A stretch of DNA of 64,000 bases from Pseudomonas sp. v388. GTDB taxonomy: Bacteria; Pseudomonadota; Gammaproteobacteria; Pseudomonadales; Pseudomonadaceae. Below are positions 22,810 to 39,189 of this stretch, in pieces (the stretch's first letter is position 1; each line of letters starts with the position of its first letter). Both the position numbers and the translations under genes were made by a program. The notes under the pieces are model-generated. The model made no database searches, was not told where the DNA came from, and saw nothing but the letters and a program-made list of their open reading frames with translations. The stretch spans positions 1 to 64,000 of the forward strand of contig NZ_RHQN01000010.1 in NCBI RefSeq assembly GCF_003935425.1. The letters are read 5' to 3'.

Positions 22810-23247
22810 CTACAAAAGGGCTTGCGTTGCCCGACGGATCATGTCCACGTGTGGCAGGCCGGCTTCCAGGAATTCTTCACTGACCACGGTGAACCCGAAG
22901 CGCTGATAGAATTCCACCGCCTGCACCTGCGCGCTGAGCTTCTGCACGTTAAGGCCACGCTGTTCGGCTTCGTGAATCACCGCTTTGAGCAGCGCTTCAC
23001 CAACGGCCAGGCCACGCCAGTCGCGCAACACCGACAGACGGCCGATTTCGCCATCCGGCAGAAGGCGTGCGGTGCCGATGGCGAAATCGCCTTCGTAGGC
23101 CAGGAAATGGACTGCGTCGCCGTCTTCGGCGTCCCATTCCAGTTCCGGCGGAACCGATTGTTCTGCGACGAACACAGCGTCACGGACACGCCGGATGTCG
23201 GCGTTGTCCTTGTGCCAGTCTGCAACGGATACGGTGGTTCTATTCAT
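22810..23247 (-). CDS. GNAT family N-acetyltransferase (ElaA-like)
   Basis: This 145-residue GNAT fold enzyme has the acetyl-CoA-binding motif A around RLSVLRDWRGLAVGEALL (about 70-90), an acidic N-terminal motif, and the C-terminal VEFYQRFGFTVVSEEFLEAGLPHVDM typical of the ElaA branch (in part FYQRFGF, LPHVDM). The substrate is unknown. The start is taken at MNRTTVSV; an ATG two codons earlier is also possible. The 5' end overlaps the 3' end of the uL16 hydroxylase gene by a few bases, so the two are co-transcribed. Confidence 0.85.
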   Translation of the reverse strand: MNRTTVSVADWHKDNADIRRVRDAVFVAEQSVPPELEWDAEDGDAVHFLAYEGDFAIGTARLLPDGEIGRLSVLRDWRGLAVGEALLKAVIHEAEQRGLNVQKLSAQVQAVEFYQRFGFTVVSEEFLEAGLPHVDMIRRATQALL

Positions 23248-24406
23248 CGGCAAATCCCAGGCTTCCTTGTTTTACGAGTTCGCAGAGCAGATTGCGACCC
23301 TCGTCATCGGCCAACCATTGGCCGAGGTTTTCGCTATGCAACGAGTCGGCGGCGCAGATCAGCTTCAGCAAATCGCGCAGATTGCCCGGCAGAAGGCGGC
23401 TCTGTCCACTGGCAAACAGTAACAGATCGTCATCCACCTCCGACCAGGCCAGGCGGGCGCTCGGATTGCGAATCAGGATGGCACCCTGATCGAGGCTATC
23501 CAGCAAGTCCTGTTCTTCCAGTTCCGGGCCGGTTACCAGTTCAGGATAGCGCGGCTCGGTCATGAACTGGCCGAACCAGGTCAGCAGCAGACGCTCGTCG
23601 CTCATGTGCTCGGCAAGCAGGGCCTTGAGGCGGTCCAGCGCATCACGCTGGATCTGGTGCGGGTCACTCGGCGGCTGCACGTCGGCATCGCTGTAGCGGT
23701 CTTCGTCCGGAATGAACTGGCTCAGGAAATCGGTGAAGTGTGTCAGCACTTCAGCTGCACCCGGTGCGCGGAAGCCGACCGAGTAGGTCAGGCAGTCGTC
23801 CACGGCCACGCCGCAATGCGCCAGACGCGGCGGCAGATAAAGCATGTCGCCCGGTTCCAGGGTCCATTCTTCGGTGGCCTGGAAGTCGGCGAGGATACGC
23901 AGGTCGGCGTGCTGCAGCAGCGGGCTTTCCGAATCGCACATCTGGCCGATCTGCCAGTGACGCTTGCCGTGGCCCTGAAGCAGGAACACGTCATAGTTAT
24001 CGAAGTGTGGCCCGACGCTACCGCCCGGCGCTGCATAGCTGATCATCACATCATCGATGCGCCAGGCGGGCAGAAATCGGAAGTTTTCCAGCAGCTCGCT
24101 GACTTCCGGTACGAATTGGTCGACTGCCTGTACCAGCAGTGTCCACTCGCGCTCCGGCAGCTTGCTGAACTCCTCTTCGGCAAACGGACCACGGCGCAGC
24201 TCCCACGGGCGCTCGCCATTCTCGATCACCAGGCGCGACTCGACTTCTTCTTCCAGCGCCAGACCGGCCAGTTCGTCAGGGTCGAGGGGGCTCTGGAAAT
24301 CCGGCAGGGCCTGGCGGATCAGCAGGGGCTTCTTCTGCCAGTAGTCACGCAGGAAAACACGCGCGGTCATACCGCCCAGGAGTTGCAGAGGAATATCAGG
24401 ATTCAT
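23240..24406 (-). CDS. roxA: Ribosomal protein uL16 arginine 3-hydroxylase (YcfD/RoxA, JmjC)
   Basis: This 388-residue Fe(II)/2-oxoglutarate oxygenase hydroxylates an arginine of ribosomal protein uL16. The JmjC facial triad is readable: H134 and D136 in GPHFDNYDVF and H197 in RLAHCGVAV. C-terminal dimerisation and winged-helix segments follow. Length fits the family (about 373-390). The start is MNPDIPLQLLGG (24404-24406); the 23 codons open upstream look like non-coding extension. It sits between purB and the GNAT gene on the same strand. Confidence 0.9.
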   Translation of the reverse strand: MNPDIPLQLLGGMTARVFLRDYWQKKPLLIRQALPDFQSPLDPDELAGLALEEEVESRLVIENGERPWELRRGPFAEEEFSKLPEREWTLLVQAVDQFVPEVSELLENFRFLPAWRIDDVMISYAAPGGSVGPHFDNYDVFLLQGHGKRHWQIGQMCDSESPLLQHADLRILADFQATEEWTLEPGDMLYLPPRLAHCGVAVDDCLTYSVGFRAPGAAEVLTHFTDFLSQFIPDEDRYSDADVQPPSDPHQIQRDALDRLKALLAEHMSDERLLLTWFGQFMTEPRYPELVTGPELEEQDLLDSLDQGAILIRNPSARLAWSEVDDDLLLFASGQSRLLPGNLRDLLKLICAADSLHSENLGQWLADDEGRNLLCELVKQGSLGFADE

Positions 24407-24495
24407 GTGAAAGCCCTTGAATGGGAAACGCCCGGCCAGGCCGGGCGCTTCAGGTCGGTGAACATCGCGTTTCACACGACCTTGGATGGTAGGTG

Positions 24496-26616
<2,121 letters not shown>

Positions 26617-26617
<1 letters not shown>

Positions 26618-27747
26618 CAATGCGTGTCCTTGGAGGTCCAGGGTTCGGCGGTCTCGATCACGCCGCCACCCAGGCAGATTTCGCCATCGTAGAAGACCAC
26701 GGACTGGCCGGGGGTCACGGCGCGCTGGGGTTCATCGAAGGTGGCACGGTAGCCGTCGGCCGTCTGTTCCAGCGTGCAGTGCTGGTCGCCCTGGCGATAG
26801 CGGACCTTGGCGGTGAGACGACGCGGCGCGCTCAGGTCGATCGGGTTGACCCAGAAGATCTGGGAGGCGAGCAGGGCGCGGGAAAACAGCCACGGATGTT
26901 CGTTGCCCTGGCCGACGATCAACTCGTTGTGCTCCAGATCCTTGACCAGCACATACCACGGATCGTCGCCGGCATCCTTCAGGCCGCCGATACCCAGGCC
27001 CTGGCGCTGGCCGATGGTGTGATACATCAAGCCGCTGTGGCGGCCGATGACTTCGCCTTGGGTGGTCTTGATCTCGCCGGGCTGCGCGGGCAGGTACTGG
27101 CGCAGGAAATCGGTGAAGCGGCGTTCACCAATAAAGCAGATTCCGGTGGAATCCTTCTTCTTGGCAGTGGCCAGGCCATGTTTCTCGGCGATGGCGCGCA
27201 CTTCGGGTTTTTCCAGTTCCCCAACCGGGAACAGCGTGCGGGCGATCTGCTCGCCGCCGACGGCGTGCAGGAAGTAGCTCTGGTCCTTGTTGGGGTCAAG
27301 GCCCTTGAGCAGTTCGGTGCGCCCGTCGATATCCCGGCGGCGCACGTAGTGACCGGTGGCGATCAGGTCAGCGCCCAGCATCAGGGCATAGTCCAGGAAG
27401 GCCTTGAACTTGATTTCCCGGTTGCAGAGGATATCCGGGTTGGGTGTGCGCCCGGCCTTGTACTCCTCAAGGAAATGCTCGAACACGTTGTCCCAGTACT
27501 CGGCGGCGAAGTTGGCGGTGTGCAGCTTGATGCCGATTCTGTCGCACACGGCCTGGGCGTCGGCCAGGTCTTCGCGGGCGGTGCAGTATTCCGTTCCGTC
27601 GTCTTCTTCCCAGTTCTTCATGAACAGGCCTTCCACCTGATAGCCCTGCTCCATGAGCAGAACGGCGGAAACGGAAGAGTCCACGCCGCCGGACATGCCG
27701 ACTATGACGCGTTTCTTGTCTGGACTGGGGAGGGCTGAATCAGGCAT
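26617..27747 (-). CDS. mnmA: tRNA-specific 2-thiouridylase MnmA
   Basis: MnmA (376 residues) puts sulfur on C2 of U34 in Lys, Glu and Gln tRNAs, taking it from the Tus relay encoded at 49353-50716. The PP-loop [12 protein letters not shown] is at about 17-28, the first catalytic cysteine is in [12 protein letters not shown], and the second is in [26 protein letters not shown]-type and [12 protein letters not shown]-terminal segments are normal. It is coupled to hflD. Confidence 0.96.
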
Positions 27748-27807
27748 GGGATTTCGAAGGGTGGCCTTTAAAAGGACGCGATTCTATCAGGCTGGCGGCG
27801 TGTCGTC

Positions 27808-28254
27808 TCACGCCTTGTCGCGAAGCAGGTCGAGGCTGAAGCGTTCGGCGCCGAGATAGTCGTCCACGCAGCGCAGCACCAGCTCGCTGCGCCAGCGTTG
27901 CTGCTCGCCGAGCAGTTCGTCGCGGGTCAGCCAGACCGGGCCGATGATGCCCTCGTCCAGACGGTAATCGGCATGATGGCGCAGCGCCCTGGCGGCAAAG
28001 CAGATGCGCTGATACGTCACGCCATTGCCCGGTGCGGTGTACAGATAGATTCCGACCACGCCGGTCAGCTCCACATCCCAGCCGGTTTCTTCAAGGGTTT
28101 CACGCACGGCGGCGTGTTGCAGGCTTTCATTGGGGTCCAGGTGCCCGGCAGGCTGGTTGAGAACGGCGCGGCCGTCTTTGAGTTCTTCGACGAACAGGAA
28201 TCGGCCCTGGTCTTCGACAATGGTGGCGACGGTGACATGGGCTTGCCAGCTCAT
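27808..28254 (-). CDS. nudJ: Nudix hydrolase (NudJ-like phosphatase)
   Basis: This 148-residue Nudix protein has a complete Nudix box, G-x5-E-x7-REUxEExGU, spanning GHLDPNESLQHAAVRETLEE to TGWDV at about 36-60. NudJ-type enzymes act on pyrimidine/thiamin pyrophosphates. It lies directly upstream of mnmA and hflD on the same strand, the order seen with NudJ in many gammaproteobacteria. Confidence 0.85.
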   Translation of the reverse strand: MSWQAHVTVATIVEDQGRFLFVEELKDGRAVLNQPAGHLDPNESLQHAAVRETLEETGWDVELTGVVGIYLYTAPGNGVTYQRICFAARALRHHADYRLDEGIIGPVWLTRDELLGEQQRWRSELVLRCVDDYLGAERFSLDLLRDKA

Positions 28255-28390
28255 TCAATGTTCCTCGGATGCCTTGATGGGGGTGAGTGAAGGGCGGCCA
28301 GTATAGCGCTGGAAACGCGCGAACTTCCGGCGCTGAACCTCCGATGAGGAATCCGGCGCCAGAAGTCAGCCTGACAGTCAAACGGCACCG

Positions 28391-29332
28391 TTAACCGACG
28401 TTGTTGTCCAGAAACTGGCGAATCACGGGAATGATCGCTTCTCCGTGGGTTTCCAGCGCGAAGTGGCCGGTGTCGTAGAAGCGAATGTCCGCCTTGGGAA
28501 TGTCACGCTTCCAGGCCTCGGCACCGGCCGGCAGGAAGAAAGGGTCGTTCTTGCCCCAGACGGCCAGCAGCGGCGGCTGGTACTGACGAAAGAACGCCTG
28601 GAAAGCCGGGTACAGCGCTACGTTGGAGGCGTAGTCCAGAATCAGGTCGAGCTGAATGTCCGCATTCCCGGGGCGGGATATCTGAAGCCCCTCCAGCGTG
28701 TAGCCGTCCGGTGAAACCGAACTCTTGTCGGCAACGCCTTCAAGGTATTGCCACTTGATTGAGGCCGGTGTCGGAAAATCATGCAGGGCATCCCGGTTCT
28801 GCTGAGTCGGCTGGCGCCAGTACCGTTGAATCGGCGCCCAGCTTTCACCCAGGCCCTCTTCATAAGCGTTGCCGTTCTGCGAAATGATGGCGCTGACCCG
28901 CTCAGGATGCGCGACAGCCAGGCGCCATGCCACCGGAGCGCCGTAGTCATGCACCATGAGCGCGTACCGTTCGAGTTTGAGTTGCTCGGTGAACTGACCA
29001 ATGGTTTTCGCCAGTTGACTGAAGGTGTACGGGTACTGATCCCGCGCAGGGGCTTGGGTAAAGCCGAACGCCGGCAGATCTGGCGCGATCACGTGATAGC
29101 GGTCGGCCAGTTGGGGAATCAGATCGCGGAACATGAACGATGATGCTGCAAAGCCGTGCAGGAGCAGCACGGTTGGCGCGCCTGGATCGCCCGCTTCGCG
29201 GTAGAAGAGCTTCACGTCACCCACCTGCTCGTAGCGGTAATGCACATGACGGGTGGGCTCGCCAGCGTGCGCACCAGCGGCCAGCAGAGACGTTGCAAGC
29301 CCGGCCACGGTAATCGTTTTGGAAGAAGTCAT
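28391..29332 (-). CDS. Exported alpha/beta hydrolase with an aspartate nucleophile
   Basis: This 313-residue protein has a signal peptide (ending near AAGAHA). The alpha/beta-hydrolase core shows the oxyanion motif LLLHGFAASS, DLPAFGFT, the nucleophile elbow VHDYGAP (Asp rather than Ser), the acid region WGKNDPFF and the catalytic histidine in DTGHFALET. An aspartate nucleophile places it with haloalkane dehalogenases and epoxide hydrolases rather than esterases. The substrate is unknown. It is divergent from a CGNR-type regulator, with repeated GTAACC/GGTTAC sites between them, so it is probably controlled by that regulator. Confidence 0.83.
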   Translation of the reverse strand: MTSSKTITVAGLATSLLAAGAHAGEPTRHVHYRYEQVGDVKLFYREAGDPGAPTVLLLHGFAASSFMFRDLIPQLADRYHVIAPDLPAFGFTQAPARDQYPYTFSQLAKTIGQFTEQLKLERYALMVHDYGAPVAWRLAVAHPERVSAIISQNGNAYEEGLGESWAPIQRYWRQPTQQNRDALHDFPTPASIKWQYLEGVADKSSVSPDGYTLEGLQISRPGNADIQLDLILDYASNVALYPAFQAFFRQYQPPLLAVWGKNDPFFLPAGAEAWKRDIPKADIRFYDTGHFALETHGEAIIPVIRQFLDNNVG

Positions 29333-29345
29333 GGGGCTCTCCTTT

Positions 29346-29417
29346 GTAACCTTTAAAATTGAGGTTTGAAGGTTACGAGTCGTTTTGGTAACCTGTCAAA
29401 CATATTTTATCGGTTAC
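29346..29417. promoter_or_regulatory. Fourfold GTAACC/GGTTAC operator array
   Basis: Hexamers GTAACC (29346-29351), GGTTAC (29371-29376), GTAACC (29388-29393) and GGTTAC (29412-29417) form two inverted pairs with nearly identical centre spacing (25 and 24 bases). They fill the 93-base intergenic region of the divergent hydrolase and regulator genes. The second pair ends 8 bases before the regulator's ATG, which suits autoregulation. Confidence 0.6.
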
Positions 29418-29425
29418 AGGTCGTC

Positions 29426-30013
29426 ATGAACGCCATCATCAATTCCACGGGTGCACCTTTCCTGGCTGACAACCTGGCCTTGGACTTCATCAACAGCGAG
29501 TACGGGGTGGGTGACCAGCGTCATGACTGCCTCACCGACGATCAGGCTGTGGCGAACTGGCTGATGGTGGCGGGGCTGTTGCCCGAAAGCGCCGATCTGC
29601 AACTGCCACCTGGACTGCTGGGCCAGGCTCGGCAGCTTCGCGAGTGTTTAAGGGAAGTGGTGAACGCTGCGCTGAACGGCACGCCGGCAGAGGCAGGCGT
29701 TATCAATCAGATCCTTGAAACGGGCCGCCCGGCAAGAGAGCTGGATTGGGACGAGCAGGTGCGGGGGTTCCGGGTCACGATCCGTCAGCGCGACAGCAGT
29801 GCGGCAAGCCTGCTGTGGCCTTTGGCCGAGTCTCTGGTGGGGCTTGTGACCCATGATAAGTTCGAGTTCGTGCGCCAGTGCGAAGCCCACGACTGCGTTC
29901 TGCTGTTCCATGACCTGACCAAATCGCACCGTCGTCGCTGGTGCAGCATGGCGACTTGCGGCAACCGTATGAAAGTGGCCGCGTTTCGATCCAGAAACAA
30001 ACCTGAGTCATGA
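29426..30013 (+). CDS. CGNR zinc-finger / ABATE-domain transcriptional regulator
   Basis: This 195-residue protein has an N-terminal ABATE domain (about 5-130; FLADNLALDFINSEYG at the start). A C-terminal CGNR zinc finger follows, with Cys in CEAHDC, then HRRRWCSMATCGNRMKVAAFR. Such proteins are putative stress or catabolic regulators; ligands are mostly unknown. The start is the ATG at 29426, after the operator array. A longer frame starts 20 codons earlier, inside that array. It is divergent from the hydrolase, its likely target. Confidence 0.83.
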   Translation: MNAIINSTGAPFLADNLALDFINSEYGVGDQRHDCLTDDQAVANWLMVAGLLPESADLQLPPGLLGQARQLRECLREVVNAALNGTPAEAGVINQILETGRPARELDWDEQVRGFRVTIRQRDSSAASLLWPLAESLVGLVTHDKFEFVRQCEAHDCVLLFHDLTKSHRRRWCSMATCGNRMKVAAFRSRNKPES

Positions 30014-30042
30014 AGCGAGAGGCGCTTCAACTGGCCGCCGCA

Positions 30043-30076
30043 ATAAAAAAAGCGCCAACGTTGCCGCCGGCGCTTT
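30043..30076. terminator. Terminator between CGNR regulator and idh
   Basis: A GCGCC/GGCGC hairpin has AAAAAAA on its left, so the T-tract lies on the minus strand after idh. On the plus strand only three Ts follow. It mainly serves idh. Confidence 0.75.
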
Positions 30077-30146
30077 GAGTTCTCGCTCCGTAGTCCAACC
30101 CCGTGCGGGGCTGGACTGCGGGTGGGTCGTTAGACCGGGGTTACCC

Positions 30147-32792
<2,646 letters not shown>

Positions 32793-34049
32793 ATGGGATA
32801 CCAGCAAATAAAAATACCCGCCGCCGGCGAGAAGATCACCGTCAACGCCGATCACTCCCTGAACGTGCCCGACAACCCCATCATTCCTTATATAGAGGGC
32901 GACGGCATCGGCATCGATATCACCCCGGTGATGATCAGGGTGGTCGATGCCGCCGTCGCCAAGGCCTATGGCGGCAAGCGGCGGATTTCCTGGATGGAAG
33001 TCTATGCCGGCGAAAAGGCCACTCAGGTCTACGACCAGGACACCTGGCTGCCGGATGAAACCCTCGAAGCGGTGAAAGACTACGTGGTGTCGATCAAGGG
33101 ACCATTGACCACGCCGGTGGGCGGCGGCATCCGCTCGCTCAATGTCGCCCTGCGGCAGCAACTGGACCTGTACGTCTGTCTGCGCCCGGTGCGCTGGTTC
33201 GAAGGTGTGCCCAGTCCGGTCAAGAAGCCGGGAGACGTGGACATGACCATCTTTCGGGAAAACTCAGAAGACATCTATGCCGGGATCGAGTGGAAGGCCG
33301 GATCGCCCGAGGCGACCAAGGTCATCCGCTTCCTCAAGGAGGAAATGGGGGTGACCAAGATCCGCTTCGACGAGGATTGCGGGATCGGCGTCAAGCCTGT
33401 GTCCAGGGAAGGTACGCGTCGGCTGGCGCGCAAGGCGCTGCAGTATGTGGTCGATAACGACCGTCAGTCGCTGACCATTGTCCACAAGGGCAACATCATG
33501 AAGTTCACCGAAGGGGCGTTCAAGGAATGGGCGTATGAGATCGCCGCCGAGGAATTCGGTGCCACACTGCTCGACGGTGGGCCATGGATGCGCTTCAACA
33601 ATCCCCGGACCGGCAGGGAAGTGGTGGTCAAGGATGCAATTGCCGACGCCATGCTGCAGCAGATCCTGTTACGGCCGGCCGAGTACGATGTCATCGCGAC
33701 CCTCAACCTCAACGGTGATTACCTGTCCGATGCCCTGGCGGCCGAAGTTGGCGGAATCGGCATTGCGCCGGGAGCGAACCTGTCCGACACCGTGGCAATG
33801 TTCGAGGCGACGCACGGTACTGCACCTAAATACGCGGGCAAGGATCAGGTCAATCCGGGTTCACTGATTCTGTCGGCAGAGATGATGCTCAGGCACATGG
33901 GCTGGGTGGAAGCGGCTGACCTTATCATCAAGGGCACCAACGGGGCGATTTCCGCAAAAACTGTAACTTACGATTTCGAACGTTTGATGGAAGGGGCGAC
34001 GCTGTTGTCATCGTCGGCATTCGGGGAGGCACTGGTGGCGCACATGTAG
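32793..34049 (+). CDS. icd: Isocitrate dehydrogenase, NADP-dependent, homodimeric type
   Basis: Icd (418 residues) is the classical dimeric NADP-IDH. It has the NADP specificity region [20 protein letters not shown] (in part [15 protein letters not shown]), the substrate serine in [13 protein letters not shown] (the site phosphorylated by AceK in E. coli), [12 protein letters not shown], and [14 protein letters not shown]. The start is [12 protein letters not shown] with the RBS region GGAG upstream. In this genus it competes with AceA for isocitrate, and AceA lies only about 11 kb away. Confidence 0.97.
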   Translation: MGYQQIKIPAAGEKITVNADHSLNVPDNPIIPYIEGDGIGIDITPVMIRVVDAAVAKAYGGKRRISWMEVYAGEKATQVYDQDTWLPDETLEAVKDYVVSIKGPLTTPVGGGIRSLNVALRQQLDLYVCLRPVRWFEGVPSPVKKPGDVDMTIFRENSEDIYAGIEWKAGSPEATKVIRFLKEEMGVTKIRFDEDCGIGVKPVSREGTRRLARKALQYVVDNDRQSLTIVHKGNIMKFTEGAFKEWAYEIAAEEFGATLLDGGPWMRFNNPRTGREVVVKDAIADAMLQQILLRPAEYDVIATLNLNGDYLSDALAAEVGGIGIAPGANLSDTVAMFEATHGTAPKYAGKDQVNPGSLILSAEMMLRHMGWVEAADLIIKGTNGAISAKTVTYDFERLMEGATLLSSSAFGEALVAHM

Positions 34050-34073
34050 GCAGGGGAATGCAGGTATCCCAAA

Positions 34074-34108
34074 CAACCGACCCGGAAATTCCGGGCCGGC
34101 TGTTTTTT
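34074..34108 (+). terminator. Terminator after icd
   Basis: GACCCGGAAATTCCGGGCC forms a long hairpin ending in GGCTGTTTTTT on the plus strand. The convergent cspD transcript (minus strand) may also use the stem. Confidence 0.75.
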
Positions 34109-34135
34109 CATGGCTGGCGTTTGTGGTGGTTCGCC

Positions 34136-34405
34136 TCAGGCTGGCACATTTGAAGCTTTGAAGGTCGGACTCGAAGCATCTGCCGCAGCGGTGACGCTTG
34201 CTGCGGCGGGCGAGATGTTGACTGCGTGCAACCCTTTAGGCCCCTGGATGATCTCGAAGTTGACCGGTTGGCCCGCTTTGAGTGTTTTGTAGCCATCCAT
34301 GTTGATAGCCGAGTAATGCGCGAACAGATCTTCATCCCTGCCATCGGCCAGGATGAATCCATAGCCTTTTGCATTATTGAACCACTTGACTTTACCACTG
34401 AGCAT
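34136..34405 (-). CDS. cspD: Cold-shock-domain protein CspD
   Basis: This 89-residue protein has one cold-shock domain (1-68), with RNP1 KGYGFILADG and RNP2-like DLFAHYSAI, followed by a low-complexity Ala/Ser tail. CspD binds single-stranded DNA/RNA and inhibits replication in stationary phase in E. coli. The location beside clpS/clpA is conserved in gammaproteobacteria. The start is MLSGKVKWFNN at 34403-34405. Confidence 0.94.
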   Translation of the reverse strand: MLSGKVKWFNNAKGYGFILADGRDEDLFAHYSAINMDGYKTLKAGQPVNFEIIQGPKGLHAVNISPAAASVTAAADASSPTFKASNVPA

Positions 34406-34628
34406 AGCCACATCCCTCTGCAAAGGACTCCGTCTGGAGTATCATCCACCTCAATCCGCCTGACCGAAAAAATTTTGGTTGACTGCGCGGACCCTTTTTA
34501 CCCAATGTGGGTTCTATTGTTTGTAACACCGTTTAGCTGATAGTCAAGGTCACGCGGCAGAGGAATTTTTCAGACCCCTCTCGCCTGCACCTTTTGCTCA
34601 ATCCGCCCTTTGAATGAACATTTCTTTC

Positions 34629-34991
34629 ATGCAACCGATCAGTAAGATTCGACTAACATTCAATCAGGATGGTCCGCAGTCACACGAGGACGACTCGGCT
34701 GGCATTGCCGTCCAGGACGCCAAGCCGACCCTGCAGGCGCCACCGATGTACAAGGTGGTTTTGTTTAACGATGACTACACGCCTATGGACTTCGTCGTCG
34801 AAGTGCTGGAGGTCTTTTTTAACCTGAATCGTGAGCTGGCCACCAAGGTCATGCTGGCCGTCCATACAGAGGGACGGGCAGTGTGTGGATTGTTCACCCG
34901 CGACATCGCCGAGACCAAGGCAATGCAGGTGAACCAATACGCCAGGGAGAGCCAGCATCCACTACTCTGTGAGATCGAGAAGGACGGTTAA
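34629..34991 (+). CDS. clpS: ATP-dependent Clp protease adaptor ClpS
   Basis: ClpS (120 residues) hands N-degron substrates to ClpAP. The core [17 protein letters not shown] carries the N-degron pocket residues (NDD near the start of the folded domain), with the conserved [19 protein letters not shown] downstream. The start at 34629 ([12 protein letters not shown]) fits the family. An ATG five codons upstream (34614) is possible; neither has a strong Shine-Dalgarno. It is 30 bases upstream of clpA, so the adaptor and its unfoldase share an operon. Confidence 0.93.
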   Translation: MQPISKIRLTFNQDGPQSHEDDSAGIAVQDAKPTLQAPPMYKVVLFNDDYTPMDFVVEVLEVFFNLNRELATKVMLAVHTEGRAVCGLFTRDIAETKAMQVNQYARESQHPLLCEIEKDG

Positions 34992-35021
34992 ACGCCGGCC
35001 ACTTGGGTATGAGGTGAAGCA

Positions 35022-37295
<2,274 letters not shown>

Positions 37296-37381
37296 CCGTC
37301 AGCCTTTCCCGGCTCTGCTCCCTTGATGGGCGCCGAGTCGGGCGAGCAGGCTCACTGCTTGGCTAAATCCATCAGGCACAC

Positions 37382-37412
37382 AAAAACGCCCGGCAACTGC
37401 CGGGCGTTTTTG
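37382..37412. terminator. Bidirectional terminator between clpA and infA
   Basis: AAAAACGCCCGGCA-ACT-GCCGGGCGTTTTT forms a near-perfect hairpin with T-tracts on both strands, serving the convergent clpA and infA transcripts. Confidence 0.9.
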
Positions 37413-37423
37413 TCAAGGCTTGC

Positions 37424-37642
37424 TTAACGAGCGCGGTAGGTGATACGCCCTTTGCTCAAGTCATAGGGCGTCAGTTCCACACGCACCTTGTCACCGGTCA
37501 GAATACGGATGTAGTTCTTGCGCATCTTGCCGGAGATATGCGCGGTTACGACGTGCCCATTTTCCAACTCCACACGAAACATGGTGTTGGGCAGGGTGTC
37601 GACGACAGTGCCTTCCATTTCGAAGCTGTCTTCTTTCGACAT
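37424..37642 (-). CDS. infA: Translation initiation factor IF-1
   Basis: IF-1 (72 residues, S1/OB fold) occupies the ribosomal A site during initiation. The sequence [19 protein letters not shown] and [26 protein letters not shown] (in part [19 protein letters not shown]) is essentially invariant across gammaproteobacteria. The start is at 37640-37642; the upstream open codons are not part of the protein. It is encoded between clpA and bpt. Confidence 0.97.
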
Positions 37643-37743
37643 GCAGTAAAGCCCTCGGTATACAAATGAGTGGCCCGGTGCAAGTGGCGCCAGGCAAAAG
37701 CGGCGTGCATTGTGCCCGAAAAAACCCATTCAAGCCAAGGGGA

Positions 37744-38451
37744 TTAGTACAGAGTGACCCATCTTTGATTGGTCAGCAGCTCGATCGGCCGGTATTGGGT
37801 CTTGTAATTCATCTTTTTGCAGTTCTTTATCCAGTACCCCAGATAAACCGCGTGCAGCTGCAGGCGCACGGCTTCGGCGATCTGCCAGAGGATGGCGTAA
37901 CGACCCAGGCTGCGGCGCTCTTCGTCCGGCTCGTAAAAGGTATAGACCGCGGAGAGCCCGTTGGGCAGCAGGTCAGTGACGGCCACGGCCAGAAGACGGC
38001 CCTGAGCGCGAAACTCGTAGAAGCGCGAGAACGGCAGGTCGCGGACCAGAAAGGTAGAGAACTGATCGCGGCTGGGCGGGAACATGTCGCCATCGGCGTG
38101 GCGTTGCTGGATATAGCGCTGATAGAGGTCGAAATACTCTTCGGTGAACACCGGCTTCATGCTGCGCACGCTGAGGTCGGCATTACGTTTGAAGATGCGT
38201 TTCTGCTGCCGGTCCGGGACGAACAGGTTCACCGGGATGCGCGCCGGGACGCACGCACTGCAGTTCTGGCAGTGTGGCCGGTAGAGGTGATCGCCGCTGC
38301 GCCGAAAGCCCATGTCCGACAGATCGGCATAGACCTGAACGTCCATGGGTTGGCTGGGGTCCAGAAACAGGGTAGTCGCCTGCTCTTCGGGCAGGTAACT
38401 GCAGGCGTGGGGTTGAGTGGCATAAAACTTAAGCCGCGCCAGCTCCGTCAT
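37744..38451 (-). CDS. bpt: Aspartate/glutamate leucyltransferase Bpt
   Basis: Bpt (235 residues, ATE family) adds leucine to N-terminal Asp or Glu, creating N-degrons read by ClpS. The N-terminal cysteine cluster HACSYLPEE and [14 protein letters not shown] and the GNAT-like C-terminal half ([31 protein letters not shown]) are present. It lies between infA and aat on the minus strand. Older annotations call it arginyl-tRNA-protein transferase. Confidence 0.94.
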   Translation of the reverse strand: MTELARLKFYATQPHACSYLPEEQATTLFLDPSQPMDVQVYADLSDMGFRRSGDHLYRPHCQNCSACVPARIPVNLFVPDRQQKRIFKRNADLSVRSMKPVFTEEYFDLYQRYIQQRHADGDMFPPSRDQFSTFLVRDLPFSRFYEFRAQGRLLAVAVTDLLPNGLSAVYTFYEPDEERRSLGRYAILWQIAEAVRLQLHAVYLGYWIKNCKKMNYKTQYRPIELLTNQRWVTLY

Positions 38452-38478
38452 GATTGCCCCCTTTTGTCCGAATCCTGA

Positions 38479-39189
38479 TTAAGAGTGTATGCCAGCCTGC
38501 CCGGCTCGCCTAGGCAACCAGTCGGCGTTATTCGCTTGATCCAGACAGGTTCGCAGACAGTCGGCAAATACCGAGCGGGGTATCGAGGTGGCACCGAAGC
38601 TGTGCAGGTGCTGGGTGGGCATCTGGCAGTCGATCAGCACGAACCCCCAGTGCCTGAGATGCTCGACCAGTGTGGCAAAGCCGACTTTGGAGGCATTGTC
38701 CGCCCGACTGAACATCGACTCGCCGAAAAACAGCGTGCCCATCGCCAGGCCGTACAGGCCGCCGACCAGTTCGTCACCGGCCCACACTTCAACGCTGTGG
38801 GCATGGCCGCGGCGGTGCAGCTCCAGGTAAGCCTCCTGCATGTCGCGGGTGATCCACGTCTCGTTGGCGTAACTGCGCGGCGCAGCGCAAGCGCGGATGA
38901 CGGCCGCGAAATCCTGATCAAACGTGACCCGGTAGGTCTGCCGGCGCATGACCTTGGCCAGGCTGCGGGAAACGTGCAGGTGCTCGGGGCGCAGTACGGT
39001 GCGAGGGTCCGGCGACCACCAGAGGATCGGCTGGCCGTCCTGAAACCATGGAAAGCACCCATGCCGATAGGCCTGCACCAGGCGGTCGGCAGAGAGATCG
39101 CCGCCCGCCGCCAGCAGGCCGTTGGGTTCGCGCAGGGCTTTTTCCAGGGGTGGGAACGCCAGGCTGTCGCGCCGTAACCACGTCAGCAT
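38479..39189 (-). CDS. aat: Leucyl/phenylalanyl-tRNA--protein transferase
   Basis: Aat (236 residues) attaches Leu or Phe to N-terminal Lys/Arg (and Met) of proteins, feeding the ClpS/ClpAP pathway. Family motifs are [22 protein letters not shown] (parts [18 protein letters not shown]), [20 protein letters not shown] (parts [15 protein letters not shown]), [12 protein letters not shown] and [12 protein letters not shown]. It is 27 bases upstream of bpt in the same operon. Confidence 0.96.
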   Translation of the reverse strand: MLTWLRRDSLAFPPLEKALREPNGLLAAGGDLSADRLVQAYRHGCFPWFQDGQPILWWSPDPRTVLRPEHLHVSRSLAKVMRRQTYRVTFDQDFAAVIRACAAPRSYANETWITRDMQEAYLELHRRGHAHSVEVWAGDELVGGLYGLAMGTLFFGESMFSRADNASKVGFATLVEHLRHWGFVLIDCQMPTQHLHSFGATSIPRSVFADCLRTCLDQANNADWLPRRAGQAGIHS

